Notes: a model not told the origin generated them from the sequence alone. A stretch of DNA of 46,631 bases from Bacillota bacterium (GCA_012837385.1 DURH01000020.1:361140-407770); one strand, 5' to 3'. Positions 7,297 through 16,518 are shown, counted from the stretch's first letter. Translations and numbers: made by a program.

Positions 7297-8514
7297 CTAA
7301 ACGAAGCCCATTTCCTTCAGGGCAAACCTGAGCCCAATCTCCACGTGCTGCCTGGACATGCCGCCCTGCAGGTAGCCGATGTAAGGCTCCCGCAGCGGTG
7401 CATCTGCACTGAGCTCAATGGATGAGCCTTGAATAAAGGTACCGCCCGCCATCACTACTTCGTCAGTATATCCAGGCATAGGGCTTGGCACTGGCATGTA
7501 ATGCGCGTCCACGGGCGCAGCCTTCTGAATACCTAGGCAGAACTTCAGCAGCTGTTCTTTGGAATGAAATTTGATAGCTTGTACGATGTCTGTTCGCGGC
7601 TCCTCAGGCAGAGGAGAAACCTCAAACCCTAAAGAGCTGAACACCTGGGATGCCAGCATGGCTCCGTAAACAGCTTCTCCCACGATGTGAGGGGCCAAGA
7701 AAAGTCCTTGGAGCAGAGTGCGGGTCAGTCCAAAGGTAGATCCTATTCTACCACCTAAACTTGGCGCCGTCAAAATCTCAGCACAGAGATCCACCAGATC
7801 CTGGCGCCCAGCGATGTAACCACCACTCACCGCCAAAGCACCCCCGGGGTTTTTGATCAAAGACCCAGCTATAAGATGGGCGCCAGCCTCCAGGGGTTCA
7901 AAGACCTCGACAAACTCGCCATAGCAGTTGTCAACAAACACTATGCAGTCTGGGTTGGCTGCCCGCACTGCGTCGATACCTCTGGCCAGTTCGCTGATGG
8001 TAAGGGATGGACGCCAATTGTAGCCACGGGAGCGCTGGAAAATGGCCATTTTGGTGCGGTGGGTGATCTCGCGCCCGATAGCCTCTAAATCCAGACCGCC
8101 ATTTGGGGTCAAAGGCACTTCCTTATAAGTAATACCCCTTCTAACTAGGCTGCGAGGTGAGCTTCCCCTCGTTCCAATCACCGTCTGCAGCGTATCATAG
8201 GGTGCTCCGCTGGCAGAAACCACTTCGTCTCCTGGCTCTAGGATAGATAGGCAGATAGAAATGGCATGGGTGCCTGAGGCGATTTGGGGACGACAGAGCG
8301 CGGCTTCGGCGCGGAACACCTGCTTATAGACCTCTTCCAGGGCTTCCCGCCCTTGGTCAGAATAGGCGTAGCCTGTGGAATCGGCGAAGCAGTGGCTGGC
8401 GACCTGTGCGGCATGGAAGGCCCGGAGTACCTTTTCCTGATTGGCCAGAACCACAGCCTCTAAGGGCCTATAGTATTCGGCTATGCGCTGTTTGGCTTCT
8501 TCAATTACCCTCAC
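7297..8514 (-). CDS. YnbB-type PLP enzyme, methionine gamma-lyase-like
   Basis: About 405 residues of the aluminium-resistance/YnbB branch of fold type I PLP enzymes, related to cystathionine/methionine gamma-lyases. The PLP-binding lysine is in AGSLIKNPGG (about residue 221); the upstream IVFVDNCYGEFVE holds the cofactor Asp. The substrate of YnbB proteins is not established. GTG at 8514 is preferred (GAGGTG 5 bases upstream, giving the family-like start VRVIEEAKQRIAEYY), rather than an upstream start at 8544. It overlaps the 83-aa gene by 14 bp. In Bacillus, ynbB also lies near spoVK, miaA and mutSL, so the location is ancestral. Confidence 0.93.
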   Translation of the reverse strand: MRVIEEAKQRIAEYYRPLEAVVLANQEKVLRAFHAAQVASHCFADSTGYAYSDQGREALEEVYKQVFRAEAALCRPQIASGTHAISICLSILEPGDEVVSASGAPYDTLQTVIGTRGSSPRSLVRRGITYKEVPLTPNGGLDLEAIGREITHRTKMAIFQRSRGYNWRPSLTISELARGIDAVRAANPDCIVFVDNCYGEFVEVFEPLEAGAHLIAGSLIKNPGGALAVSGGYIAGRQDLVDLCAEILTAPSLGGRIGSTFGLTRTLLQGLFLAPHIVGEAVYGAMLASQVFSSLGFEVSPLPEEPRTDIVQAIKFHSKEQLLKFCLGIQKAAPVDAHYMPVPSPMPGYTDEVVMAGGTFIQGSSIELSADAPLREPYIGYLQGGMSRQHVEIGLRFALKEMGFV

Positions 8515-8752
8515 TGGGCACCTCGGTGCGGACAGCAGAGCCAAAACTGCCCTTCATTTGAACTCTCTTCCCCGGCAGCTTTTCTAGAAGGCTGTCTTTG
8601 ATCGCCTTCTCAGAATAAATGTGCAGGCGAAAAGTGCCGCTGGGAGTCTGAAACATCTCAAACTCACCTGTAATGCCGTGCTTGTTCCACAGTTTGTCTG
8701 CCACTTCTTGCATCTCTTGTTCTGTTTCGAATTCTAGTGCGATGGTGTTCAT
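8501..8752 (-). CDS. Uncharacterised 83-aa protein
   Basis: I do not recognise this family. It starts MNTIALEFETEQEMQEVADK with AGGAGG 8 bases upstream, and has alternating strand/helix character: a strand, a helix, then MFQTPSGTFRLHIYSEKAIKD and a basic strand KRVQMKGSF. The small alpha-beta pattern resembles a ferredoxin-like or ACT-like fold, but this is only a visual impression. No Cys, no membrane segment. It lies between spoVK (61 bp away) and the YnbB-type gene (14-bp overlap), which points to translational coupling with the latter. In Bacillus this interval holds other genes (hflX); this gene is not their remnant by eye. Confidence 0.8.
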   Translation of the reverse strand: MNTIALEFETEQEMQEVADKLWNKHGITGEFEMFQTPSGTFRLHIYSEKAIKDSLLEKLPGKRVQMKGSFGSAVRTEVPSEGN

Positions 8753-8813
8753 TCTGCAAACCTCCTGAAGGGTTATCCTCAAATTTTCGGTATGCCACCT
8801 GCAAATCCTGCTG

Positions 8814-9674
8814 TCAGCCATCGTTTCCGCGAAAATCGACTTGGGAAATCACTGTGAGCTCACCCTTGGTCAACTCCTGCTTGCGCACCAGGCGTACTGC
8901 CTGCCGGCGGATTACCTGTTCCACTAGGTTGCGCACAGCCCGGGCATTGCCGAAGGTGGCTGGATCGCCTTGACGCAGCCGGCGGATCTGCCTGATCAGT
9001 TCCTGTTCGGCCTTAGCCGTGAGGGCGTATTCCCTTTTTTCCAGCATGCCTAAGGCAATCTTGTACAGTTCGATGTCGGTGTAGTCTGGGAAATCAACGG
9101 TGATGGGAAAGCGTGAGTGCAGTCCGGGGTTGGTTTCCAAAAAGTGGGCCATGGGCTTGGGATAGCCCGCCAGCACCACCACAAAGCTGCCTCTCTGATC
9201 CTCCATGGCTTTCACCAGCGTATCTATGGCCTCTTTACCAAAATCCCGCTCTCCTCCCCTGGCCAGGGAATAGGCTTCGTCGATGAAAAGGAGGCCGCCC
9301 TGTGCCTGCTTGATCACATCCCTGGTTTTTTGGGCTGTCTGGCCTATGTACTGGGCCACTAAATCCGCCCGTTCCACTTCAACGGTATGTCCTTTCTCGA
9401 GAATACCGATTTCCCTAAGCATCTTGCTGAACAGACGGGCCACAGTGGTTTTGCCCGTCCCAGGGTTTCCAGTGAAAATGGTATGGAGCATCATCGGTTC
9501 ACAGGTGAGCTGAAGCGTTTCCCGGTATTTTTGAATGAGGGCGTAAGCCTGAATTTCCCCTATTACCTTTTTCACCGACTGCAGCCCCACTAGGGAGTCC
9601 AGCTCTTCCTGCAGCCTGCGCAGGCGTTCCCTTTGCTGGGCTTCTAGTCCCTGGAACCCGGTTGCAGATGGCAT
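8814..9674 (-). CDS. spoVK: Stage V sporulation protein K, AAA+ ATPase
   Basis: A 286-residue SpoVK/CbbX-type AAA+ ATPase, required for spore maturation in Bacillus. Walker A is GNPGTGKTT at residues 69-77, Walker B GGLLFIDEA near 127-134, with arginine fingers in GLHSRFP and sensor 2 in FGNARAVRN. Its exact client is unknown. The ATG at 9674 has GGAAGGTG 7 bases upstream, but that binding site is the 3' arm of a strong hairpin (9681-9728), so translation may be regulated. It sits 61 bp after miaA. I could not identify a sporulation-type promoter in the short gap. Confidence 0.95.
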   Translation of the reverse strand: MPSATGFQGLEAQQRERLRRLQEELDSLVGLQSVKKVIGEIQAYALIQKYRETLQLTCEPMMLHTIFTGNPGTGKTTVARLFSKMLREIGILEKGHTVEVERADLVAQYIGQTAQKTRDVIKQAQGGLLFIDEAYSLARGGERDFGKEAIDTLVKAMEDQRGSFVVVLAGYPKPMAHFLETNPGLHSRFPITVDFPDYTDIELYKIALGMLEKREYALTAKAEQELIRQIRRLRQGDPATFGNARAVRNLVEQVIRRQAVRLVRKQELTKGELTVISQVDFRGNDG

Positions 9675-9680
9675 GAAACC

Positions 9681-9728
9681 GCACCTTCCTTTCCCCTCAT
9701 CTATACGCCTAGGGGGCTTGGAAGGTGC
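9681..9728 (-). promoter_or_regulatory. Hairpin masking the spoVK ribosome-binding site
   Basis: On the minus strand GCACCTTCC (9728-9720) pairs with GGAAGGTGC (9689-9681) over 9 bp, with an inner AGGGG/CCCCT-type pairing (9715-9711 with 9697-9693). The 3' arm is the spoVK Shine-Dalgarno sequence. No T tract follows, so it is not a standard terminator for miaA. Confidence 0.65.
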
Positions 9729-9735
9729 CGTGTCG

Positions 9736-10677
9736 CTATCTTTGTACTGAGGAGAAATCCTGCCAAAGCTCCAAGATTCCTTTCTCTACTGCGCTTTCGT
9801 CCATGGTAGTGAGGTTGAACCAGTGGATGCGCTTGTTGCGCTTGAACCACGACAGCTGCCGCTTAGCGTAGCGCCGTGTATCCCGTTTGAGGAGCTCAAC
9901 TGCCTCTGTAAGAGGCACAGCTCCCCTGAGGTAATGGGCGATCTCCTTGTAGCCTAAGGCTTGGAGCGCCGTGGGTTGATCGGGGTATCTCTCCAGCAGA
10001 GCAGCCACTTCTGCCACCAGGCCCTCTTTCAGCATCTGGTCAACCCGCTGGTTAACGCGACTGTAGAGTTCCTCCCTGTCCCGCACCAGGCCTATGTAGA
10101 GAGGATCGTAGGGACGCTGGCCTCGGTCCCTCTTTTGCTGCAACACGCTGATGGGCTCTCCAGTGCGCCGGTACACTTCTAGGGCACGGATGATTCTCCT
10201 CAAATCATTGGGGTGCAGCCGGCCTGCGCTGACAGGATCCACCTCTTCCAGCTCTCTATGTAGGCTTAAAGGGTCCTTTTCAGCCTGTGCTTCCAGTTCT
10301 CTGCGGATCATGGGATCAGCCCCTGTATCTGGGAAAAGAAAGCCTTCCAGCAGAGCATCTACGTAAAGCCCTGTTCCCCCAGTGAGAAGTGGTGTAACCT
10401 TCCTTTCCTGAAGATCCTTGAGCACTTTTTCGGCCAGGTTTATGTAGTCAGCTACGTTAAAGGTTTCATCGGGCTCCACCACATCAAGGAGGTGGTGGGT
10501 AACCCTACTTCGCTCTTCCGTACTGGGTTTGGCAGTACCGATATCCATTCCGCGGTAGACCTGCATGGAATCCGCGGAGATAATCTCCGCCTGCAGCTCC
10601 TCAGCTAAGCGCAGACTCAATTCTGTCTTTCCCACGGCCGTGGGCCCAACCAGCACTAGTATTTTCTGCAGTGCCAC
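9736..10677 (-). CDS. miaA: tRNA dimethylallyltransferase
   Basis: A 313-residue MiaA that transfers a dimethylallyl group to A37 of tRNAs reading U-starting codons. The P-loop is GPTAVGKTE (residues 11-19), followed by the substrate segment SADSMQVYRGMDIGTAKP, TGGTGLYVDALLEG and the tRNA-binding KRQLSWFKRNKRIHWF end. MiaB, the enzyme of the next step, is encoded four genes upstream in the same string. Start is GTG at 10677, with AGAGG about 7 bases before it. MutL ends 10 bp upstream. No hfq gene follows, unlike many bacteria where hfq lies next to miaA. Confidence 0.97.
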   Translation of the reverse strand: MALQKILVLVGPTAVGKTELSLRLAEELQAEIISADSMQVYRGMDIGTAKPSTEERSRVTHHLLDVVEPDETFNVADYINLAEKVLKDLQERKVTPLLTGGTGLYVDALLEGFLFPDTGADPMIRRELEAQAEKDPLSLHRELEEVDPVSAGRLHPNDLRRIIRALEVYRRTGEPISVLQQKRDRGQRPYDPLYIGLVRDREELYSRVNQRVDQMLKEGLVAEVAALLERYPDQPTALQALGYKEIAHYLRGAVPLTEAVELLKRDTRRYAKRQLSWFKRNKRIHWFNLTTMDESAVEKGILELWQDFSSVQR

Positions 10678-10687
10678 CTCATCACCT

Positions 10688-12526
10688 CTACATCCTGCCG
10701 AACATTTTCAGCAAATCTTCGTTCTCTAGCCTAACCAAGATAGGCCGTCCATGGGGACAGGTAAAGGGGTTCTTGGTCTTAGCGAGGTTAGTGAGGAGAG
10801 CCCTCATCTCCCGTTCCTCCAAGTACTGCCCTGCCTTTACCGCACCCTTGCACGCCAGGGTAATAAGGGCCTGTTCCTTGTTCTTTGTCGTCTTATGTGC
10901 ATTTTCGGCAATCTCCAGGATCTCATCTTTCCAGCTTCCTGTGCTCTTCGCTAAGAGGCTGGGAACGGCCCGTAGAATGAAACTGCTGCCCCCAAACTCC
11001 TCTAGCTCCACACCGAGTTCTGCCAACAGGTCCAGTGATGCGGCCACCAGCAGCGCTTCGCTTGGGGTGAACTCCAAGTGGAAGGGCAGGATTTCCTGCA
11101 CGCGGATAGCAGAGTGTTCCCAAGCGTGTTGAAACTCCTCCACCAGAATTCGTTCATGGACGATATGCTGGTCCAGGATCCACAGCCCGTGGGGCGTCTC
11201 CAAGAGGATGTAGGTTTGATGAAGCTGGCCGATGATCCGACCGTTCACGAGAGCGCTTCGTACTTCCTCCAAGCCTTGAGTGGCACTGTCCAGCTCCTCT
11301 GAGGCTGCTTGCTCCTCCCTAACAGCCAGCTCCCTGCCTAGAGGCTGATAGTTGGCTGCTGGCGTTAGCTGTACAGCAACTGCAGGCTCCGGTTCCGGCC
11401 GTCTAGGCTTATGTTCCCGCAGCACTTGATCCATATACTCCCAGGTTTCTGGCTGCCAGCGCAGCTGAGCCTGAACTACCGGAGCAGGTTTCTTGGCTTT
11501 ACTCTCTGGCTGCGGGGTGCGGTTCAGTGTAGGCGCGATGTTCTTCCCCCTAAGACCGGACCGCACAGCCTGGAGGGTATCGTTGAACACATCCTCCTCC
11601 TGTGCGAAACGAACCTCCAGCTTGCCAGGGTGCACATTGCAGTCTACTAAGCGGGGATCGATGTCCAGCACCAAGACGGCCCAAGGAAATGCCCGCTTAG
11701 GCAGGAGCCCTTCGTAACCCTTTTCCAGGGCAGTCCGTAGGGTTTGATTCTCAATAACGCGTCCATTTACTATGAAGATTTGGCCACTGCGGTTGCCCTT
11801 GGCCAGCCGGGGCGAGCCTAGATAGCCCTGGATTTGACCCCAAGCTGCTTGAGCTTGGAACTTAAGCAATTCTGACCCGATATTGCTGCCTTCTACTACA
11901 AGGATACTGTCCAGCAGGCGGCCATTGCCCGGTGTAACTAAGACCGCTTTCCCTTCCACAACCAGCCGGAAGGCAATATGGGGATGGGCTAAGGCCAGCC
12001 TAGTACTGAGATCCACTACCCTTCTCCGCTCAGCCACCGGCGATTTTAGGAACTTCAACCTAGCTGGGACGTTAAAAAAAAGCTCCCGTACTTCCACTGT
12101 GGTTCCGGGGGGAGTACCTACCGGCTCGATTACAAACTCCCCGCTGGCGTTGGAGATCTTGAATCCCTTATCCTGATCGGCAGTACGGCTGTATACAGCC
12201 AATTTGGACACACTGGCTATGCTGGGCAGGGCTTCGCCACGAAAGCCTAGGGTATACAGGGCGAAGAGATCATCTACTTCAGCAATTTTGCTGGTGGCAT
12301 GTGGCTCAAAGGCCACTCTTAGGTCATCCTCAGCGATCCCGGTACCGTTGTCCTGGACACGGATCAGGTCCAATCCGCCATTGCGGATTTCGATGGTGAT
12401 CTGTGTTGCGGCAGCATCTATGGAGTTTTCCACCAGCTCCTTCACCACAGAGGCTGGCCTTTCAATTACCTCGCCAGCAGCGATTTTTTGGGCCACTTCT
12501 GGGGGCAGGATTCTGATCTGAGCCAT
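10688..12526 (-). CDS. mutL: DNA mismatch repair protein MutL
   Basis: A 612-residue MutL. The GHKL ATPase domain starts MAQIRILPPEVAQKIAAGEV, with the catalytic ELVENSIDA, DNGTGI and TLGFRGEAL blocks in the first ~110 residues. The linker (about 330-420) is rich in Pro/Glu/Arg. The C-terminal endonuclease domain keeps DQH..HER....E (here DQHIVHERILVEE, with the usual AA replaced by IV), ACKGAVKAG and CPHGRP, so nicking activity is likely. QEILP may bind the sliding clamp. It receives the signal from MutS, whose stop codon overlaps this ATG (TAATG). miaA follows after 10 bp. Confidence 0.97.
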   Translation of the reverse strand: MAQIRILPPEVAQKIAAGEVIERPASVVKELVENSIDAAATQITIEIRNGGLDLIRVQDNGTGIAEDDLRVAFEPHATSKIAEVDDLFALYTLGFRGEALPSIASVSKLAVYSRTADQDKGFKISNASGEFVIEPVGTPPGTTVEVRELFFNVPARLKFLKSPVAERRRVVDLSTRLALAHPHIAFRLVVEGKAVLVTPGNGRLLDSILVVEGSNIGSELLKFQAQAAWGQIQGYLGSPRLAKGNRSGQIFIVNGRVIENQTLRTALEKGYEGLLPKRAFPWAVLVLDIDPRLVDCNVHPGKLEVRFAQEEDVFNDTLQAVRSGLRGKNIAPTLNRTPQPESKAKKPAPVVQAQLRWQPETWEYMDQVLREHKPRRPEPEPAVAVQLTPAANYQPLGRELAVREEQAASEELDSATQGLEEVRSALVNGRIIGQLHQTYILLETPHGLWILDQHIVHERILVEEFQHAWEHSAIRVQEILPFHLEFTPSEALLVAASLDLLAELGVELEEFGGSSFILRAVPSLLAKSTGSWKDEILEIAENAHKTTKNKEQALITLACKGAVKAGQYLEEREMRALLTNLAKTKNPFTCPHGRPILVRLENEDLLKMFGRM

Positions 12527-15123
12527 TAGTCACCATCCCTTTCTTGCCGCAGCTTCTCCTGCCAGATCACCAGCTTCTGCAGTGCCTCCAAGGGGCTGAT
12601 GCTGTTGAGATCGAGCTGGAGCAGCTCACTTTCCACTGCACTGAATCCCGTTGAGCCTGCGGCGCTTTCCAGGAAAGAGGTATCGTAATCCAGGGTCTTA
12701 AACAGATCCAGCTGGGCAGGCCCCTTTCCCCTTGTTTCCAGTTCTTCCAGAAGTTCAATGGAACGCTTGATTACAGGGTCTGGAACTCCCGCCATTCTGG
12801 CTACGTTGATGCCGTAGCTGCGGTCTGTGCTGCCTGGAGAGACGCGGTGCAGGAAAAAGATCTCTCCGTCCTTTTCCTCCACTTCCACCCGATAACTGCA
12901 CAGGCGTTTCAGGCTGTAAGCCAATGTCGTGAGCTCATGGAAATGGGTGGAAAACAGGGTTCGGGCTCTCACCTTGTTGTGGATGTACTCAATCACCGCC
13001 TGCGCGATGGCCATGCCATCAAAGGTACTGGTACCCCTCCCCAGTTCATCTAGGATGATCAGGGACCGCCTAGTGGCATTGAGCAGGAGCTCCGCTGTTT
13101 CGATCATCTCCACCATAAAGGTGCTTTGCCCGGTACTCAGATCATCACTGGCTCCAATCCGGGTAAAAATGCGATCCACCACCCCAACTTCGCCGCAATC
13201 GGCAGGGATAAAGCTCCCCATCTGGGCCATGATCACAATCAACGCCGTCTGCCTCAGGTATGTACTCTTCCCTGCCATATTGGGGCCTGTGAGTAAGATC
13301 ACCTGCTGTTTATCATTGAAACAGACGTCATTGGCGACAAACCTGCCCTCGGCTGCTTCGATTACCGGGTGGCGGCCCCCCCTAATATCCATGGTCGTTG
13401 AGGACACCATCCGGGGTCGCACCAAGTTGTGCTGCATTGCCGCGGTGGCTAGGCTCTGCAGTACGTCCAGGGTGGCTAGGATGCGGGCATTCTCTTGCAC
13501 CGCCTCCACATGGTCCAGAACCTGCTTGCGTAATTCTAAGAATAGCTCGTATTCCAGCTCCTTGATGCGCTCATCAGCCCCTAAGACCAGTGCTTCCTGC
13601 TCTTTGAGTTCGGGGGTAATATAGCGTTCGGAGTTGGCCAGGGTCTGTTTGCGCTGGTAATCACCAGGTACCAAATGGGCGTTGGCGTTGGTTACTTCAA
13701 TATAGTAGCCAAAGACCCGGTTAAAGCCAACTTTGAGAGACTTGATACCAGTCCGCTCCCGCTCTTGGGCTTCAAGGTCCCTGATCCAGTCTCGCCCCCT
13801 GGTTCGGGCTTTGCGCAGTTTATCCAGTTCTTCATGGTAACCCTCTTTGATCAGATTGCCGTCTCTGAGGGTTATGGGAGGCTCGTCCACAATGGCCAAC
13901 TCCACCAGTTCCACAAACTCAGGCAGGGGATTCAGCCCCTGAGCCAGTTCAGCTAGGAGAGGTGTAGTACTGTCGGCAAGGAGTTCCCTAACAGTAGGGA
14001 TCTTTCCTAGAGACGCCCCTAGGGCTTTGAGATCTCGGGCATTGCCCCGGCCTGTGACCAGCTTGCTGAGGAGCCGCTCCAGATCGTAAACTTCGTCTAG
14101 GCGTGCAGCCAGATCCAGGCGCAGCGCTGTGTTATCCAGAAGCGCTTCCACTGCATCGTGCCTGGTTTCGATCCTCTCTAGGTCCAGCAGGGGTTTTTCT
14201 AAATAGGACTTGAGCAGGCGGGCTCCCATACTGGTTACAGTATGATCTAGTATACCCAGCAGGGATCCGGACTTCTTCCCTTCCCTGATGGTCTTGGTCA
14301 GTTCCAGGTTGCGTATGGTGTGGCCATCCATCTGCAGGAACTCTTCCAGTTTATAGCTTTGAATCGTGCGGATATGGCTCAAGATCCCCTTATGCATATC
14401 CTGGACATAGTGGAGAGCCAGGCCCGCGGCTAGGATCTCTGCAGTGCTTTTCAGACCAAACACTGTCAGGTTGTCTGCTTGGAAGTGGGTTAGAAGTAGT
14501 GTGCTGGCCTGAGCCAGGCTGCCAGGACCATGCTGAACCTCACTGAGCACTCCGCCTAGGGATTCTGCTGCTGCCTGAATCCTCGCCTTGTCAGGAAAAT
14601 CGGCTGCCAGGACAATCTCTGCAGGGCCGAGGCGGATCAGCTCGTCCACCAGCTTCGAAAAGCTTACGGTGGATACGGTCATGAACTGGCCCGTGGACAT
14701 ATCGAGAGAAGCCAGACCCCATGATCCAGCTTCCCAGCACAGTGCCACCAAATACTGATTCTCTTCTTCGTCAAGGCTGCCTTCGATAAAGGTGCCAGGA
14801 GTGATCACCCTTACAACATCGCGTTTCACCACGCCTTTGGCCTGCTGAGGATCCTCCAACTGCTCACAGATGGCCACCTTGTGGCCGCTGCGGACCAGCT
14901 TTTCCAGGTATCCTTCCGCCGCGTGATAGGGCACTCCGCACATGGGAATCCTACCTTGCGGCCCCGCTTCTCTAGATGTTAAGGCAATTTCCAGTATTCT
15001 AGAAGCCAGCTTGGCATCTTCGCCGAACATCTCATAGAAATCACCCAGTCGAAAGAAGAGGATGCTGTCGCTGTATTGCTTCTTAATGTCGGAATACTGC
15101 TGCATCATTGGTGTTAGTTTCAG
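12526..15123 (-). CDS. mutS: DNA mismatch repair protein MutS
   Basis: About 865 residues. The mismatch-probing GDFYEMF (Phe-x-Glu) sits at residues 22-28 counted from the first ATG; Walker A GPNMAGKST at 608-616 and LIILDELGRGTSTFDG near 683-698 complete the ATPase. QLDLF near the C-terminus is a clamp-binding motif. The first ATG (15108) lies over 20 bases from the only good ribosome-binding site, GGGAGGTGA (15138-15130). A CTG at 15123 sits 6 bases after that site and adds LKLTP before MMQQY, matching the TPMxQQY start common to MutS. I therefore propose a CTG start; ATG 15108 is the conventional alternative. Confidence 0.96.
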   Translation of the reverse strand: MKLTPMMQQYSDIKKQYSDSILFFRLGDFYEMFGEDAKLASRILEIALTSREAGPQGRIPMCGVPYHAAEGYLEKLVRSGHKVAICEQLEDPQQAKGVVKRDVVRVITPGTFIEGSLDEEENQYLVALCWEAGSWGLASLDMSTGQFMTVSTVSFSKLVDELIRLGPAEIVLAADFPDKARIQAAAESLGGVLSEVQHGPGSLAQASTLLLTHFQADNLTVFGLKSTAEILAAGLALHYVQDMHKGILSHIRTIQSYKLEEFLQMDGHTIRNLELTKTIREGKKSGSLLGILDHTVTSMGARLLKSYLEKPLLDLERIETRHDAVEALLDNTALRLDLAARLDEVYDLERLLSKLVTGRGNARDLKALGASLGKIPTVRELLADSTTPLLAELAQGLNPLPEFVELVELAIVDEPPITLRDGNLIKEGYHEELDKLRKARTRGRDWIRDLEAQERERTGIKSLKVGFNRVFGYYIEVTNANAHLVPGDYQRKQTLANSERYITPELKEQEALVLGADERIKELEYELFLELRKQVLDHVEAVQENARILATLDVLQSLATAAMQHNLVRPRMVSSTTMDIRGGRHPVIEAAEGRFVANDVCFNDKQQVILLTGPNMAGKSTYLRQTALIVIMAQMGSFIPADCGEVGVVDRIFTRIGASDDLSTGQSTFMVEMIETAELLLNATRRSLIILDELGRGTSTFDGMAIAQAVIEYIHNKVRARTLFSTHFHELTTLAYSLKRLCSYRVEVEEKDGEIFFLHRVSPGSTDRSYGINVARMAGVPDPVIKRSIELLEELETRGKGPAQLDLFKTLDYDTSFLESAAGSTGFSAVESELLQLDLNSISPLEALQKLVIWQEKLRQERDGD

Positions 15124-15148
15124 GGTGACTCACCTCCCTGCCACAGTT

Positions 15149-16480
15149 CTAGGCCTTTGTCTGCCCTGCCTTTCCTAAGAGAGTCCAGGTGCTGGCCTCA
15201 GTTATCTCTACCGTGACCAATTCGCCAATAAGCTCCTCTGGTCCTGCGAAAAAGACTTGGCGATTGGTGCGTGTGCGTCCCACCAAGCCCTGTTCCGACG
15301 TTCCTTCCACCAGAAGTTCCTGCTTGGTTCCCACGAGCTTCTGCATCTTCTCACCACTGATCCTGTTCTGCAGGTCGATGAGGCGGTAGATCCGCTCTTT
15401 CTTTACTTCTTCGGGAACTTGGTCGGGAAAGCGCGCTGCTGGAGTGCCTTCGCGGGGAGAGTAGATAAAGGTAAAGGCTGAGTCAAAGCGGACCTCTTCC
15501 ACTAGGCTGAGGGTCTCTTGGAAATCCTCCTCGGTTTCGCCAGGAAAGCCAACGATGAGGTCTGTGGTGAGGCTGATCCCTGGCACTGCCTTCCTCACCT
15601 GCTGTACCAGATCTAGATAGTATTCCCTGGTATAGCCGCGGTTCATACGCTGCAGCAGTCTGCTGCTGCCTGCCTGCACGGGCAGATGTAGGTGCTCGCA
15701 CACCTTATCCAGGTCAGCCAGGGCAGCAATGAGATCCGGGCCCATATCCCGGGGATGGCTGGTGGTAAATCTAATTCTATCCAGCCCGGGGATGGTATTG
15801 AGATCGGCTAAAAGGCTGCTGAAGGAGGTCTGGGTCTGCAGGTCCTTGCCGTAGGCGTTGACGTTTTGACCCAGGAGAGTAACTTCCTTGTAGCCTTCTG
15901 ACACCAGCTGTAGCACATCTTCTCTGATTTTCTCAGGGAGCCTGCTGTGCTCCTTGCCCCTCACATAAGGGACTATGCAATAGGTGCAGAAGTTGGTACA
16001 GCCGTAGATGATGTTCACAAACGCCTTCACCCTGTGGCTGCGCTCTACAGGGAGCCCATCGCGGAAGTCCTGGCCTTCCTCATATTGGGCTTCATCCCAC
16101 ACTTCCACTACCTTTTCGCCTCCTTCAGCCCTAGACAGGAGTTCAGGAAGCCTGTGGATGTTGTGGGTGCCGAAAATCAGATCCACGTGGGGCAGCTGTT
16201 TGAGGATGCTCTGGAGCTCACCCTTTTGTTGGGTCATGCACCCGCAGATTCCGATAATCAGGTTGGGTTTGGCCTCTTTCAAGCGCTTGTAGGAGGCGAT
16301 ATGGCCGTAGACCTTTCGTTCTGGATTTTCCCGCACGCAGCAGGTGTTGTATAGTATTAAGTCGGCCTGTTCGAGCTCATCGGTTTGACTGTATCCCGCT
16401 GAGATCAGCAGGCCTTTGATAACTTCAGAGTCATGGTCGTTCATCTGACAACCCATGGTCTTGAGGTAAAATTTCTTCAT
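15149..16480 (-). CDS. miaB: tRNA-2-methylthio-N6-dimethylallyladenosine synthase
   Basis: A 443-residue radical SAM methylthiotransferase that adds a methylthio group to i6A37, the MiaA product. The N-terminal domain has three cluster cysteines (C11, C47 or C48, C81), the radical SAM domain has C161-x3-C165-x2-C168 (GCTNFCTYC), and a TRAM domain closes the protein from about residue 375 (KLVGTKQELLVEG...). AAAGGAG lies 9 bases before the ATG. It heads the miaB-mutS-mutL-miaA string, with its own promoter 40-70 bp upstream. Confidence 0.97.
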   Translation of the reverse strand: MKKFYLKTMGCQMNDHDSEVIKGLLISAGYSQTDELEQADLILYNTCCVRENPERKVYGHIASYKRLKEAKPNLIIGICGCMTQQKGELQSILKQLPHVDLIFGTHNIHRLPELLSRAEGGEKVVEVWDEAQYEEGQDFRDGLPVERSHRVKAFVNIIYGCTNFCTYCIVPYVRGKEHSRLPEKIREDVLQLVSEGYKEVTLLGQNVNAYGKDLQTQTSFSSLLADLNTIPGLDRIRFTTSHPRDMGPDLIAALADLDKVCEHLHLPVQAGSSRLLQRMNRGYTREYYLDLVQQVRKAVPGISLTTDLIVGFPGETEEDFQETLSLVEEVRFDSAFTFIYSPREGTPAARFPDQVPEEVKKERIYRLIDLQNRISGEKMQKLVGTKQELLVEGTSEQGLVGRTRTNRQVFFAGPEELIGELVTVEITEASTWTLLGKAGQTKA

Positions 16481-16518
16481 TGCCCAGTACTCCTTTGAAT
16501 TAAATGAGTGCTCTCCTA

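Noticed and set aside
12929-13624. 231-residue plus-strand open frame
   Set aside because: Antisense to the MutS core including Walker A; no family features.
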